This document shows positions 1-8,389 of a stretch of DNA of 19,823 bases, piece by piece. A model generated the notes under the pieces. That model was given only the letters and a program-made list of their open reading frames with translations, searched no databases and was not told the origin of the DNA. Numbering within the stretch: position 1 is the stretch's first letter; each line of letters opens with the position of its first letter. A program made the position numbers and the translations under genes. This DNA is from an uncultured Bacteroidota bacterium (GTDB lineage: Bacteria; Bacteroidota; Bacteroidia; Bacteroidales; P3). The stretch lies in contig UQXW01000040.1 in assembly GCA_900545215.1 (NCBI GenBank), positions 1 to 19,823 on the forward strand, written 5' to 3'.

Positions 1-3000
1 GCCGTGCCGCCTGCCAAGCGTACTTCATAGCTGCTTGCCGTGCCGTTCCAAGTTACTTCTGCCGATGTCTCGGTGATGTTGCTTGCTGTAAGGGCGGTCG
101 GTGCATCGCAAGGGGCAGGAGCATCACCTGCATAATCCACTTTCAAGTCATCGACATAGATATTACGTCCATAATGTGATACACCTTTGAGTATGATATG
201 ATGTATTCCGGTCAAACCGGTAGGCAATGGGAAAGTGTATTGCGTCCAACCTGATGTCGTATTGTAACGTCCTACTCCTCCGACCAAAGTTGCTTGTTCA
301 AGAGTTGCCGCATCATTCACATAAACCAATACACTGTCAAGACTGGTATTATATTCTGAGTTATGGTAAATCCAGAATGATACTTCCATATCTTGTGTAA
401 AGTCCATAGCATTAGAGATAATAGCCCCCCATTCATCTTGATAACTGTAATAATTGGATAAGAATTCTATCATTTGAGAACCTCCATGAGGAGAACAAGA
501 AGGGTAATTTCCCGTACTTGCAACAGTCCAAGGAGTATTATTAGAGCTTAATGATGTCCAGCAGTCTATTCCGTTTTCAAAGCCTTCTTCGTATGGGAAC
601 TCGTCTATCGCTCCATCGAAACAGGTTGTGCTGAATAGTACAGCGTCGGAATACACTGATGTTTCTTCACCGCAAACTCCTTTCACTGCCAATATATATT
701 GGGTTGCAGGATCAAGACCTGTCAAAGTGAACGGTGAAGATGTCACAGGCACATCGGTCAATTCCGTGTCGGTCAATGCACGATAGGATATTATGTACGA
801 AGCAGATGTTCCCGTCCATGAAACATCAACGGAACTTGTAATCTCATTCGAAACCGTTACCTCCTGCGGAGAAACGCATGTTGCAACTTGCAAAGATACG
901 TTATCTACCGCGGCAGGAACGACCGTCTCGCTCGCTGTGGTATAGCCCCATGTCATGAATGCCAAACGTTTCACTCCTGTGTAACCTCTGAGTTCGATTC
1001 TCTCATGTGTCCAATCGCTTTCGCCATACAAAAGAGCTTCTTCATCTACTGCAGGGAAGGCACTCGTGGAAATAGGCTGCGGATCCAAAACATATACCAA
1101 CAAACCGCAATATACACTGCTTCCGCTTGTTCTACCTACGACTTTATAATCGAGGTCGAGATTGTAAACGGCATTTTCATCTTCTCCGAAATCGAAATCT
1201 TTGAACATGACCGCTCTCATGCCGGAACTTACCACTGTTGCGGCATAGCTTACACCGTTATCGTTGGATAGGTATGCCGATGTTCCGGTCGCATCTTCTC
1301 CTGCAAAGGTTGCCGTGCCTATTGCCCAAGCGTTGACGGAACTGCTCGAAGCAAAACTCCAAGTTGCGTTATCTTCGCTATCCTCGAAGTCGGTGCTGTA
1401 AGGAATGGTCTCCGGAGTAGCCAAGGTCTTGAATGTTGCAGGAACAGACCATGCGGAATATGAACCGCCGCTGCATACGGTTCTCACTGCTATACGATAT
1501 GTCGTTGCAGGAGAAAGCGAGGATAGTGCCTCGGTCAAACTGCCTGTTACGGCAACAGGTGTTCCCGTTGCAACATCTGCATCTGCTCCCTCAACCAATG
1601 AATACTCGAAAGAAGCCGTTGCGTCAATCGCTGCGAAACTTAGGTCTGCGGAATTGTCGGTTACGTTATCCACCCTTACGTTGTAAGGTGCCTGACAATC
1701 GCTCCACTCGCTTAGTTCGATATTATCGACAAAGCAATCATTGTCGCCACCGGTTACGGTACTCTCGCCATAGAATGCGAACCTGACTGTTCCGGACAAA
1801 GGTGCGTCCTCTGCATCCACGAGTTTGAAAATAACTCTTGTGGCGGAATTGGTCAAATCGGAATAGTTGTGTTGCGTATCGGCATCGCCGTCTGCGAATA
1901 TTATTCCATTCGAAGCACTCCAGCTTACACCGTTATCGGTGGAAACCAACACCGCAAACTTATCATCTCCCGTTGTTGCAGCAGGAGCATTGCCGGTATT
2001 CCATGTTGTCAACGCAACATCGAATGCCAACTGGTATGTTGTGGAACCGTCTCCCAAATCAACGGAAGGAGTAATCACCCATTCATACCGGTCTTGACCA
2101 TAAATATTAAGTTTCAACCTACCCGAAGTTTCGCCATCGATTATACGAGTGTCATTGTACTGCCAACCATAGCCGCTTGTCAAGGCAGAAGTTTGTATGC
2201 TGCCGCTTGCAGGTAGCAATCCGGTCTTCTGTACCCAGCAGTTTGCCGCCGTAAACGGTGTTGTTTCGAATGTTTCGCTCCAAGGAGCGGTCAAAGGTAT
2301 ACAAGGCGTTATTACGTTGGTTGCTGAAACGAATGTGGTTCTTTCACCGTCCGAACAAACAGCCGCTACTCTTATCTGATATACCGTACCGAAGTCCGCA
2401 GTTATGGCATAAGGGAAATCAGCTTCCGTAAGGTCGGTTACCTCCGTCCAATCGGTAGCAGTGGATATTCTGTACTGCAATACGTACGTTACATCCGTGT
2501 TGTTATCATCTACATCGACATTTATGGTAACATTCTCCGCATCCACGGCAGGTGCTTCCGCCGTTGCGGTTACGCTTGTAACCGGTCCGCAATCGAGAGC
2601 CACCAATCTGATATTGTCTATTGCCGCTCCGGCACTGTCGGTTACCATACTGCCGTCGTTAGCCCATCTGAAAATCAACTGATATACTCCGTTATAATCG
2701 GCACTCGTCAAAAGCATATTCTCACTCTCCCATTGTCCGCCGGAAAGGTTGCTTTCGGATATTATGGCATAGTCATCCAATTCAGTGTTATAAGAACTAT
2801 ATGATGTCGGAATCTCAATTCCGAAAGGCACAAGGTAAGCTCTCATAAAATCACAGCCACTTTCTCCACCGGCTTTCCAATCGAAAGAAAGATTATATGC
2901 AGGAGAACCGCTCAATTCTACCGCAGTAACAGCATAAATGTTTGCCGATGAAGAAGGGTCATACTTGTTGCTTACGCCATTGTCCTTACTTATATACATG

Positions 3001-5705
3001 GCTCCGCCTTCGGTCGGAGTACCCTCTTCGTCCGTAGTATTGTTTACAGCCGTTCCCACTACCCAATCGGAAGTAGAACCTGTGGAACGCTTAACGAAGT
3101 TCCATTCCGTTACCGTGCTTGCATCATCGAAGTTCTGTTCGTATGGAAGAGCGTTCGTAACAGGAATATAACAAGACACAGGAACCGAATATGCTCCGCC
3201 TTCGCAAGCTTGTTTAACCGCAAACCAGTATGTTTCTCCCGCTGTCAATCCGCTTATCGTTACAGGCACTTCGTCCGTTTGTGCCACGGCTACGGTTGTT
3301 GCCGTTTCAGGGTCGAAGGTTTCTCCTTCTTCAACTGTGCCGTAGGCTATCGTCCAACCGGCTTCCGTACCGTTTGCAGTGGCAAAAGAAACCGCAGCAC
3401 TCGTGCTTGACATGGCAGAAGCCGATACCTGATATACATCAGGGCATGCAGGCATTTCACTTACCTTTACATCGTCCAAATAGAAAGAACGGCAAACTCC
3501 ATTAACCACAAAGGCAAAGCGTGTCGCGGCACTATATGCTCCGAGTGCTACTTCATACTCCAAATAATCCGTTGTCGTCCAATCATGATTGATTGTTTGC
3601 ACAAGAGTGAAGCGAGATGTGTCCGTCGGTGCGGAAATGTCCGTTTCGCTTACATCCAAAGCATAAACATTCACCACAAGATCAGGATAGGAACTTGATG
3701 TATTTGCTGTTTTTAATTTGAAGGTCAAACGTTCGTTGCCCGTCAAATCGAACACAGGACTTATTACCCAGTTATAAGAACGAGTTGCACTACTATAAGC
3801 TGCTCCGGCATAATACAACGACGCTGCTCCGTTTATGATAGAAGACGAAGTCGAGCGATAGAAATAATAATAATCATATCCCCTATTTATATTGTACCAA
3901 CAATAAGGTGCGGTATTATTTCCTATGACGCTGTCGGCAGGATAAAATTTTTGATCGAATGATTGCTCATAAGGAAGAACGGATATATTCATACAAGGTG
4001 TGGTGAAAATATCCACATCGGATACCAAGGAATTATCCGAAGTTCCGCATAGAGCAGTTACTCTGTATTCATACACCATGGAATTCAACAAGTCTGTTAC
4101 TTCGACAGGACTTGCGGATGTTACCGAACTCCATGCTTCGGTTCCGGACGCTCTATACTCCAACAAATATTCCGCTCCGGTATTTTGATCGTAAATATCA
4201 AATGAAGCATTGATGGAACCTGTATCATCTGTAACGCTTACGAGTACAGAATCAACACTTTTGCAAGTCAAAGTACGTATGTTGAGGTTATCTATCGCAA
4301 TGGCAGGAGGGTTTTCGTTGCTTTGGTCATCTTTCCAAGCAAAGACAAGTTTCCATGTATTACCGCTGTATGACTGAGGTATCTCCTTACCTACGGTTTG
4401 CCATGAGGCAGATCCGTTCAATACCTCCGTAACAGCATTTGCAACCGCAGGCATCGATGTAGGAGAAAGAGTTGCATCTATCGGCAACAAATACACTCTT
4501 GCATAATCCCAAGTGGAGGTTTCGCCCATACATCTCCAATCGAATTGCAAGCCGTAAGTCGATTCCTCTTCAAAAGTTACGAAAGTATATGCATAATAAC
4601 AACTCGATGTTCCGCTGTAATTGTTGCTTACACCGTTATCATTACTGATGTACATCGCTCCTCCGTTCTCCGTAAGTTCGCCACTTTCATCACGAGTGTT
4701 GTTTGCAGCAGTTCCCAAATGCCATGCGTTTGTTCCGCCATTTTGGAAGAACCATTTTTCCAAGCCTTCCTCCGGTATGTTGTCGAAGTCTTGTTCGTAT
4801 GGAATCGATAACATCAAAGAAGCATCGGGTGTGGTTGTGAATGAAGTGCTTACCGCCCTACTGTTTTCCGTACAAACAGTATAAACTTTCACATTATAGG
4901 TCGTATAAGTTTCCAGTCCACCCAATGTATAGGTATTGCCGCTTATGCTGTTGCTTGCAAGCGTCCAGTCCTCCTCTGTCGCAAGTTTGTATTCAACCGC
5001 AAAAGTAGTGGAGGAAGCATCGCTTTCCCAAGAAATCTCTGCACCGTTTGCAGTAATATTCGATACCGTCAAATTTTCCGGAGGATAGCAATATCCTGCA
5101 GGAGGAACAGTATGGAAAATCACATTCGGTCTGTACTTGTATCCAAAGTTATATGCTCCTACCGTACCTGCATTATTTACGGTAACGGGAGTGCCGTCGG
5201 CATAATTCAACACAGCCATGGTATCGGCTGTTGAAGTCTGTCTGAATGTGGCTCCACTGTGAGCAGAATATGCCCCATGCCCGTTCGTAAAAGCAAGTAC
5301 AAGATTGTACGTGCCGTTATACGAAAAAGGTGTTGTAAAAGGAATGGTTACCCAGCCTTGCGAAAAGGTAATAGAGCCTTCATAAACAACAGTCAAAGAG
5401 TCCGCAGACATGAAATTGCCTTTCGACATTCTCGTTCTGTCAGTACTTCCAAGATAAACCTTGGCATTGTTGATTGTTTTTGGAGTAGAATAGCTATAAT
5501 AGAAACTTATCGAATCTATTTGACCCTCTACAATCTCTTCCGATAGAAACAACATCTGCGAATGCGAATAATCGTAGTTGTGACAAAACGGAAGTACTTG
5601 CGTGGTACTTGTTCCCGTTCCCACCGTGACAGGTAACACGTTTTGTGCCACCCCCTGCGTCAGCGATAATACAGCCGCCAACAACAAGAATAATAACTTT
5701 TTCAT
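1..5705 (-). CDS. Giant secreted multidomain protein with choice-of-anchor-J-like and fibronectin III-like modules (partial)
   Basis: The reading frame starts at ATG 5705 and stays open to the window edge, giving about 1901 codons with the C-terminus missing. A signal peptide is clear: MKKLLFLLLAAVLSLTQGVAQ, with likely cleavage after residue 21. Residues about 22-200 form an N-terminal beta-rich module. A Cys-led FN3-like module (about 205-285) follows, and then six alternating pairs begin. Choice-of-anchor-J/MAM-like domains start near residues 300, 575, 851, 1141, 1433 and 1702, several opening with PYEQ(D/N/S)FD and holding GAMYISNDNG-like and AIDNI-like motifs. FN3-like modules start near 480, 752, 1039, 1332, 1609 and 1864, the last one cut. 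Such proteins in Bacteroidota are often exported, commonly by the type IX system, and act as adhesins or cell-surface components. The sorting domain would lie outside the window, so type IX export is inference. The gene is divergent from hutU and has its own promoter. Confidence 0.85.
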   Translation of the reverse strand, partial: MKKLLFLLLAAVLSLTQGVAQNVLPVTVGTGTSTTQVLPFCHNYDYSHSQMLFLSEEIVEGQIDSISFYYSYSTPKTINNAKVYLGSTDRTRMSKGNFMSADSLTVVYEGSITFSQGWVTIPFTTPFSYNGTYNLVLAFTNGHGAYSAHSGATFRQTSTADTMAVLNYADGTPVTVNNAGTVGAYNFGYKYRPNVIFHTVPPAGYCYPPENLTVSNITANGAEISWESDASSTTFAVEYKLATEEDWTLASNSISGNTYTLGGLETYTTYNVKVYTVCTENSRAVSTSFTTTPDASLMLSIPYEQDFDNIPEEGLEKWFFQNGGTNAWHLGTAANNTRDESGELTENGGAMYISNDNGVSNNYSGTSSCYYAYTFVTFEEESTYGLQFDWRCMGETSTWDYARVYLLPIDATLSPTSMPAVANAVTEVLNGSASWQTVGKEIPQSYSGNTWKLVFAWKDDQSNENPPAIAIDNLNIRTLTCKSVDSVLVSVTDDTGSINASFDIYDQNTGAEYLLEYRASGTEAWSSVTSASPVEVTDLLNSMVYEYRVTALCGTSDNSLVSDVDIFTTPCMNISVLPYEQSFDQKFYPADSVIGNNTAPYCWYNINRGYDYYYFYRSTSSSIINGAASLYYAGAAYSSATRSYNWVISPVFDLTGNERLTFKLKTANTSSSYPDLVVNVYALDVSETDISAPTDTSRFTLVQTINHDWTTTDYLEYEVALGAYSAATRFAFVVNGVCRSFYLDDVKVSEMPACPDVYQVSASAMSSTSAAVSFATANGTEAGWTIAYGTVEEGETFDPETATTVAVAQTDEVPVTISGLTAGETYWFAVKQACEGGAYSVPVSCYIPVTNALPYEQNFDDASTVTEWNFVKRSTGSTSDWVVGTAVNNTTDEEGTPTEGGAMYISKDNGVSNKYDPSSSANIYAVTAVELSGSPAYNLSFDWKAGGESGCDFMRAYLVPFGIEIPTSYSSYNTELDDYAIISESNLSGGQWESENMLLTSADYNGVYQLIFRWANDGSMVTDSAGAAIDNIRLVALDCGPVTSVTATAEAPAVDAENVTINVDVDDNNTDVTYVLQYRISTATDWTEVTDLTEADFPYAITADFGTVYQIRVAAVCSDGERTTFVSATNVITPCIPLTAPWSETFETTPFTAANCWVQKTGLLPASGSIQTSALTSGYGWQYNDTRIIDGETSGRLKLNIYGQDRYEWVITPSVDLGDGSTTYQLAFDVALTTWNTGNAPAATTGDDKFAVLVSTDNGVSWSASNGIIFADGDADTQHNYSDLTNSATRVIFKLVDAEDAPLSGTVRFAFYGESTVTGGDNDCFVDNIELSEWSDCQAPYNVRVDNVTDNSADLSFAAIDATASFEYSLVEGADADVATGTPVAVTGSLTEALSSLSPATTYRIAVRTVCSGGSYSAWSVPATFKTLATPETIPYSTDFEDSEDNATWSFASSSSVNAWAIGTATFAGEDATGTSAYLSNDNGVSYAATVVSSGMRAVMFKDFDFGEDENAVYNLDLDYKVVGRTSGSSVYCGLLVYVLDPQPISTSAFPAVDEEALLYGESDWTHERIELRGYTGVKRLAFMTWGYTTASETVVPAAVDNVSLQVATCVSPQEVTVSNEITSSVDVSWTGTSASYIISYRALTDTELTDVPVTSSPFTLTGLDPATQYILAVKGVCGEETSVYSDAVLFSTTCFDGAIDEFPYEEGFENGIDCWTSLSSNNTPWTVASTGNYPSCSPHGGSQMIEFLSNYYSYQDEWGAIISNAMDFTQDMEVSFWIYHNSEYNTSLDSVLVYVNDAATLEQATLVGGVGRYNTTSGWTQYTFPLPTGLTGIHHIILKGVSHYGRNIYVDDLKVDYAGDAPAPCDAPTALTASNITETSAEVTWNGTASSYEVRLAGGT

Positions 5706-5741
5706 CTCATTGAATTTTTAGTTAGTAATTATTTGACGGCT

Positions 5742-5773
5742 CAAAGATACGAAATTATCATACTACGAACAAA
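5742..5773 (-). promoter_or_regulatory. Bacteroidota-type promoter of the giant modular protein gene
   Basis: On the minus strand a TTTG (5773-5770) is followed after 20 nt by TATCTTTG (5749-5742), matching the Bacteroidota -33 TTTG / -7 TAnnTTTG pattern. The -7 element lies about 37 bases upstream of the ATG at 5705. The match and spacing are good; use in vivo is inferred. Confidence 0.65.
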
Positions 5774-5826
5774 TTTTTCTGTGAAAAAAGTTTGAATTTC
5801 GCTGAATCGCAATTCTCAAATTCTTT

Positions 5827-5843
5827 TTGGCACGATTTTTGCT
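5827..5843 (+). promoter_or_regulatory. Sigma-54 (RpoN) type promoter sequence
   Basis: TTGGCACGATTTTTGCT matches the sigma-54 consensus YTGGCACGNNNNTTGCW at every defined position. The -24 GG is at 5829-5830 and the -12 GC at 5841-5842, with correct spacing. It points toward hutU, whose start is about 480 nt downstream. Sigma-54 and nitrogen-regulated control of histidine-utilisation genes is known in other bacteria, which fits, but the long leader and the lack of a demonstrated enhancer-binding site leave function as inference. The surrounding sequence is A+T-rich, yet the GGCACG half is not a low-complexity match. Confidence 0.5.
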
Positions 5844-6182
5844 TGAAATATCAATTATCAGTTTACCAATATGTTACAATTTTACCTGTTTCCGATTTTT
5901 CCTTTCCTCAAAAAAAATATTATTATTTGCTGCTTCAACTCGCTTATTTGTTGTTCGATTATCGTTTAACAATAAATCGAAAGATGATTAAGGCTTAATC
6001 GGAATGGTATTTCGGGCTTGCTTTCTCCCTTTTCCCGATAAAATCCGAACAAACGGGTAGTACTTTGAAACCGAATTCAAGAACAGGCAATGCTTCACGG
6101 TAACAAAACAAATGAAGACACTTCCGGAAATGGTGCCATCGAAACAAACGGGCAGGCGGTCGGCAAATCCGCAAAAACAAAT

Positions 6183-6266
6183 CGCCGTTTCGTAGAATTA
6201 TTCCGCCGTTTCATTTTTCTGAAACGCCGTTACATTAAATTCTTTCGGCGTTTCGGTAAGAGGGTC
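6183..6266 (+). repeat. Array A: four 21-nt units with CGCCG/CGGCG cores
   Basis: Cores begin at 6183 (CGCCGTTTC), 6204 (CGCCGTTTC), 6225 (CGCCGTTAC) and 6246 (CGGCGTTTC), each exactly 21 nt apart, with variable 12-nt tails. The fourth core carries a C-to-G change that makes it the reverse complement of the CGCCG core. As a result GAAACGCCG (6221-6229) and CGGCGTTTC (6246-6254) form a perfect 9-bp stem with a 16-nt loop. The array ends 12 bases before the -7 element of hutU. A GGTCGGCAAAT sequence occurs at 6158 and again at 6263, 105 nt (5 x 21) apart. The same arrangement recurs at 17838-17921. Read as protein, the units give Arg-Arg-led heptads (RRFVELF, RRFIFLK, RRYIKFF, RRFGKRV). Confidence 0.8.
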
Positions 6267-6278
6267 GGCAAATTTGCG

Positions 6279-6286
6279 TATCTTTG
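6279..6286 (+). promoter_or_regulatory. hutU: Bacteroidota -7 element of hutU
   Basis: TATCTTTG matches TAnnTTTG and lies 37 bases before the chosen ATG (6324). No clear -33 TTTG is present at the usual spacing; the nearest candidate is TTTC at 6251-6254, inside repeat array A. The element supports starting hutU at 6324 rather than at an in-frame ATG further upstream. Confidence 0.5.
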
Positions 6287-6323
6287 TAGGTTCAAAGAAT
6301 GGATTAAATCAGTAATATTTTAT

Positions 6324-8321
6324 ATGGATATGGAATTTAGAGAAGCTGTCGTGGAGGGTATTCCCGACTATTTGCCTGAATTGCAAGAGTATGACAAAAG
6401 CATAAGTCATGCTCCCAAGCGTAAGGATATTTTGACCAAGGCTCAAAAGAAGTTGGCTTTGAAGAACGCTTTGAGGTATTTCGACAAGAAATTCCACCCT
6501 GTGTTGACGAAAGAGTTTGCAGAGGAGTTGGAAAAATACGGTCGTATTTATATGTATCGTTTCCGCCCTTCTTACAAGATGTATGCCCGTCCCATCGAGG
6601 AGTATCCTGCAAAATGCAAGCAGGCTGCGGCTATAATGTTGATGATTCAAAACAATCTTGATCCTGCTGTTGCACAACACCCTCATGAATTGATTACTTA
6701 CGGCGGTAACGGTGCGGTTTTCCAAAACTGGGCTCAATATCGTTTGGCAATGAAATACCTTTCGGAGATGACGGAAGAGCAAACGCTTGCGATGTATTCG
6801 GGTCATCCGATGGGTTTGTTCCCTTCGCATAAGGACGCTCCGAGAGTTGTGGTTACCAATGGCATGGTCATTCCGAATTATTCCAAACCCGATGATTGGG
6901 AAAGGTTCAATGCTTTGGGCGTGAGCCAATACGGACAGATGACGGCGGGCAGCTACATGTACATAGGTCCGCAAGGCATTGTTCACGGTACCACAATAAC
7001 GGTATTGAATGCAGGAAGAAAAATAAGCAAGGACGGTTTGGGCGGCAAATTGTTCGTAACCGCCGGTTTGGGCGGAATGAGCGGTGCTCAACCAAAGGCA
7101 GGTAATATTGCCGGTGTCGTGTCCATCACTGCGGAAATAAATCCTGCGGCAACGAACAAACGCCATTCGCAAGGCTGGGTGGATGAGGTTTACTCGGATT
7201 TGGATAAGTTGATGGCGAGAGTGAAGAAAGCAAGAGAGAATAAGGAGGTCGTTTCTTTCGCTTATCAGGGAAATGTGGTCGATTTGTGGGAATACATGGT
7301 GGAACACGACATTCATGTCGATTTAGGCTCCGACCAGACTTCTCTTCACAATCCTTGGGCAGGCGGTTACTACCCTGTGGGCTTGACTTTCGAGGAATCG
7401 CAGGTCATGATGGCAGAACAACCGGAATTGTTCAAACAAAAAGTCGAAGAATCTTTGAGAAGACAGGTTGCTGCCATCAATAAGTTGACGGCAAAGGGTA
7501 TGTACTTCTTCGACTACGGTAATGCGTTCTTGTTGGAGTCGTCGAGAGCCGGTGCGGATATTATGAAAGAGGACGGCACATTCCGTTATCCGTCATACGT
7601 TCAAGATATAATGGGACCTATGTGCTTCGATTACGGCTTCGGACCTTTCCGTTGGGTCTGCACTTCGGGCAAGGCGGAGGATTTGGACGTGTCCGACCAT
7701 ATCGCAATGGAGGTTTTGGAAGAGATTGCAAAGAACTCTCCTGCCGAAATCCAGCAACAAATGCACGATAACATCACTTGGATAAAGGGTGCAAAGGCAA
7801 ACCATCTTGTCGTGGGTTCTCAGGCTCGTATATTGTATGCCGATGCTGAGGGAAGAACCAAGATTGCGGCTGCTTTCAACAAGGCGATAAAAGATGGCAG
7901 GATTTCCGCTCCCATCGTTTTGGGAAGAGACCATCACGATGTATCCGGAACGGATTCTCCTTTCAGAGAAACGTCCAACATATACGATGGCAGTTCGTTC
8001 ACTGCCGACATGGCTGTCCAAAACTGCATAGGCGACAGTTTCAGAGGTGCAACATGGGTTTCCATTCACAACGGCGGCGGCGTCGGTTGGGGAGAGGTCA
8101 TAAACGGTGGCTTCGGTATGGTAATAGACGGAAGCGATGATGCCGACAGAAGATTGAGAAGCATGTTGTTCTGGGACGTTAACAACGGTATAAGCAGACG
8201 CTCATGGGCAAGAAACGAGGGTGCCATGTTCGCAATCAAGCGAGCAATGCAGGCAGAGCCGAAATTGAAGGTAACCATGCCTAACATAGCTGACGATTCT
8301 TTGATAGACAGCATATTTTAG
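6324..8321 (+). CDS. hutU: Urocanate hydratase, long form
   Basis: Urocanase converts urocanate to 4-imidazolone-5-propionate with tightly bound NAD+, the second step of histidine breakdown; it is cytosolic. Family hallmarks are unmistakable: YSGHPMGLFPSHKDAPRVVV, TNGMVIPNYS, QYGQMTAGSYMYIGPQGIVH, the Gly-rich GLGGMSGAQP near residues 248-257, MCFDYGFGPFRWVC, GRDHHDVSGTDSPFRETSN and HNGGGVGWGEVINGG. The length of 665 residues fits the long form seen in animals and Bacteroidota rather than the roughly 550-residue form of Pseudomonas. The frame is open upstream to an ATG at 6090, but that extension runs through repeat array A and the -7 element, and family homology begins at MDMEFREAV, so 6324 is preferred. 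An ATG at 6330 is also possible. No other hut gene is in the window. A terminator follows. Confidence 0.95.
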   Translation: MDMEFREAVVEGIPDYLPELQEYDKSISHAPKRKDILTKAQKKLALKNALRYFDKKFHPVLTKEFAEELEKYGRIYMYRFRPSYKMYARPIEEYPAKCKQAAAIMLMIQNNLDPAVAQHPHELITYGGNGAVFQNWAQYRLAMKYLSEMTEEQTLAMYSGHPMGLFPSHKDAPRVVVTNGMVIPNYSKPDDWERFNALGVSQYGQMTAGSYMYIGPQGIVHGTTITVLNAGRKISKDGLGGKLFVTAGLGGMSGAQPKAGNIAGVVSITAEINPAATNKRHSQGWVDEVYSDLDKLMARVKKARENKEVVSFAYQGNVVDLWEYMVEHDIHVDLGSDQTSLHNPWAGGYYPVGLTFEESQVMMAEQPELFKQKVEESLRRQVAAINKLTAKGMYFFDYGNAFLLESSRAGADIMKEDGTFRYPSYVQDIMGPMCFDYGFGPFRWVCTSGKAEDLDVSDHIAMEVLEEIAKNSPAEIQQQMHDNITWIKGAKANHLVVGSQARILYADAEGRTKIAAAFNKAIKDGRISAPIVLGRDHHDVSGTDSPFRETSNIYDGSSFTADMAVQNCIGDSFRGATWVSIHNGGGVGWGEVINGGFGMVIDGSDDADRRLRSMLFWDVNNGISRRSWARNEGAMFAIKRAMQAEPKLKVTMPNIADDSLIDSIF

Positions 8322-8343
8322 TTCATGTTTTAAGTTGACGAAT

Positions 8344-8376
8344 GAGGGAAGGAATGTTTTTCTTCCCTCGTTTTTT
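8344..8376 (+). terminator. Intrinsic terminator of hutU, possibly an attenuator for the next gene
   Basis: GAGGGAAG (8344-8351) pairs perfectly with CTTCCCTC (8362-8369) across a 10-nt loop and is followed by GTTTTTT. It lies 22 nt after the hutU stop and ends about 13 nt before the start of the NusG-like gene, so reading through it would carry hutU transcription into that gene. Confidence 0.8.
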
Positions 8377-8389
8377 CAAAAGTATTGAA

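Larger units (their letters stand above)
5706..6323. other. 618-bp divergent intergenic control region
   Basis: This gap separates the giant modular protein gene (minus) from hutU (plus). It holds the minus-strand promoter near 5742-5773, a sigma-54-like sequence at 5827-5843, the 21-bp repeat array at 6183-6266 and a -7 element at 6279-6286. The stretch from about 5750 to 6000 is very A+T-rich. Short open frames exist (for example 5792-5998) but show no recognisable protein family. Confidence 0.7.

Noticed and set aside
6183..6266. CRISPR array
   Set aside because: Conserved cores are only 5-9 nt with 12-16 nt variable parts at a 21-nt step, far too short for CRISPR repeats and spacers, and no cas gene is present.
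6090..6323. 78-codon N-terminal extension of hutU from ATG 6090
   Set aside because: It runs through repeat array A and the -7 element, and urocanase homology starts at 6324-6330. It is kept only as a speculative alternative in the findings.
6309..7316. 335-codon minus-strand frame opposite hutU
   Set aside because: It is an antisense shadow of a strongly conserved enzyme, with a composition rich in His, Arg and Ser and no recognisable domain.
8342..8389. Upstream in-frame ATG for the UpxY-like gene
   Set aside because: It overlaps the stem and T-run of the hutU terminator and adds residues outside the family domain.
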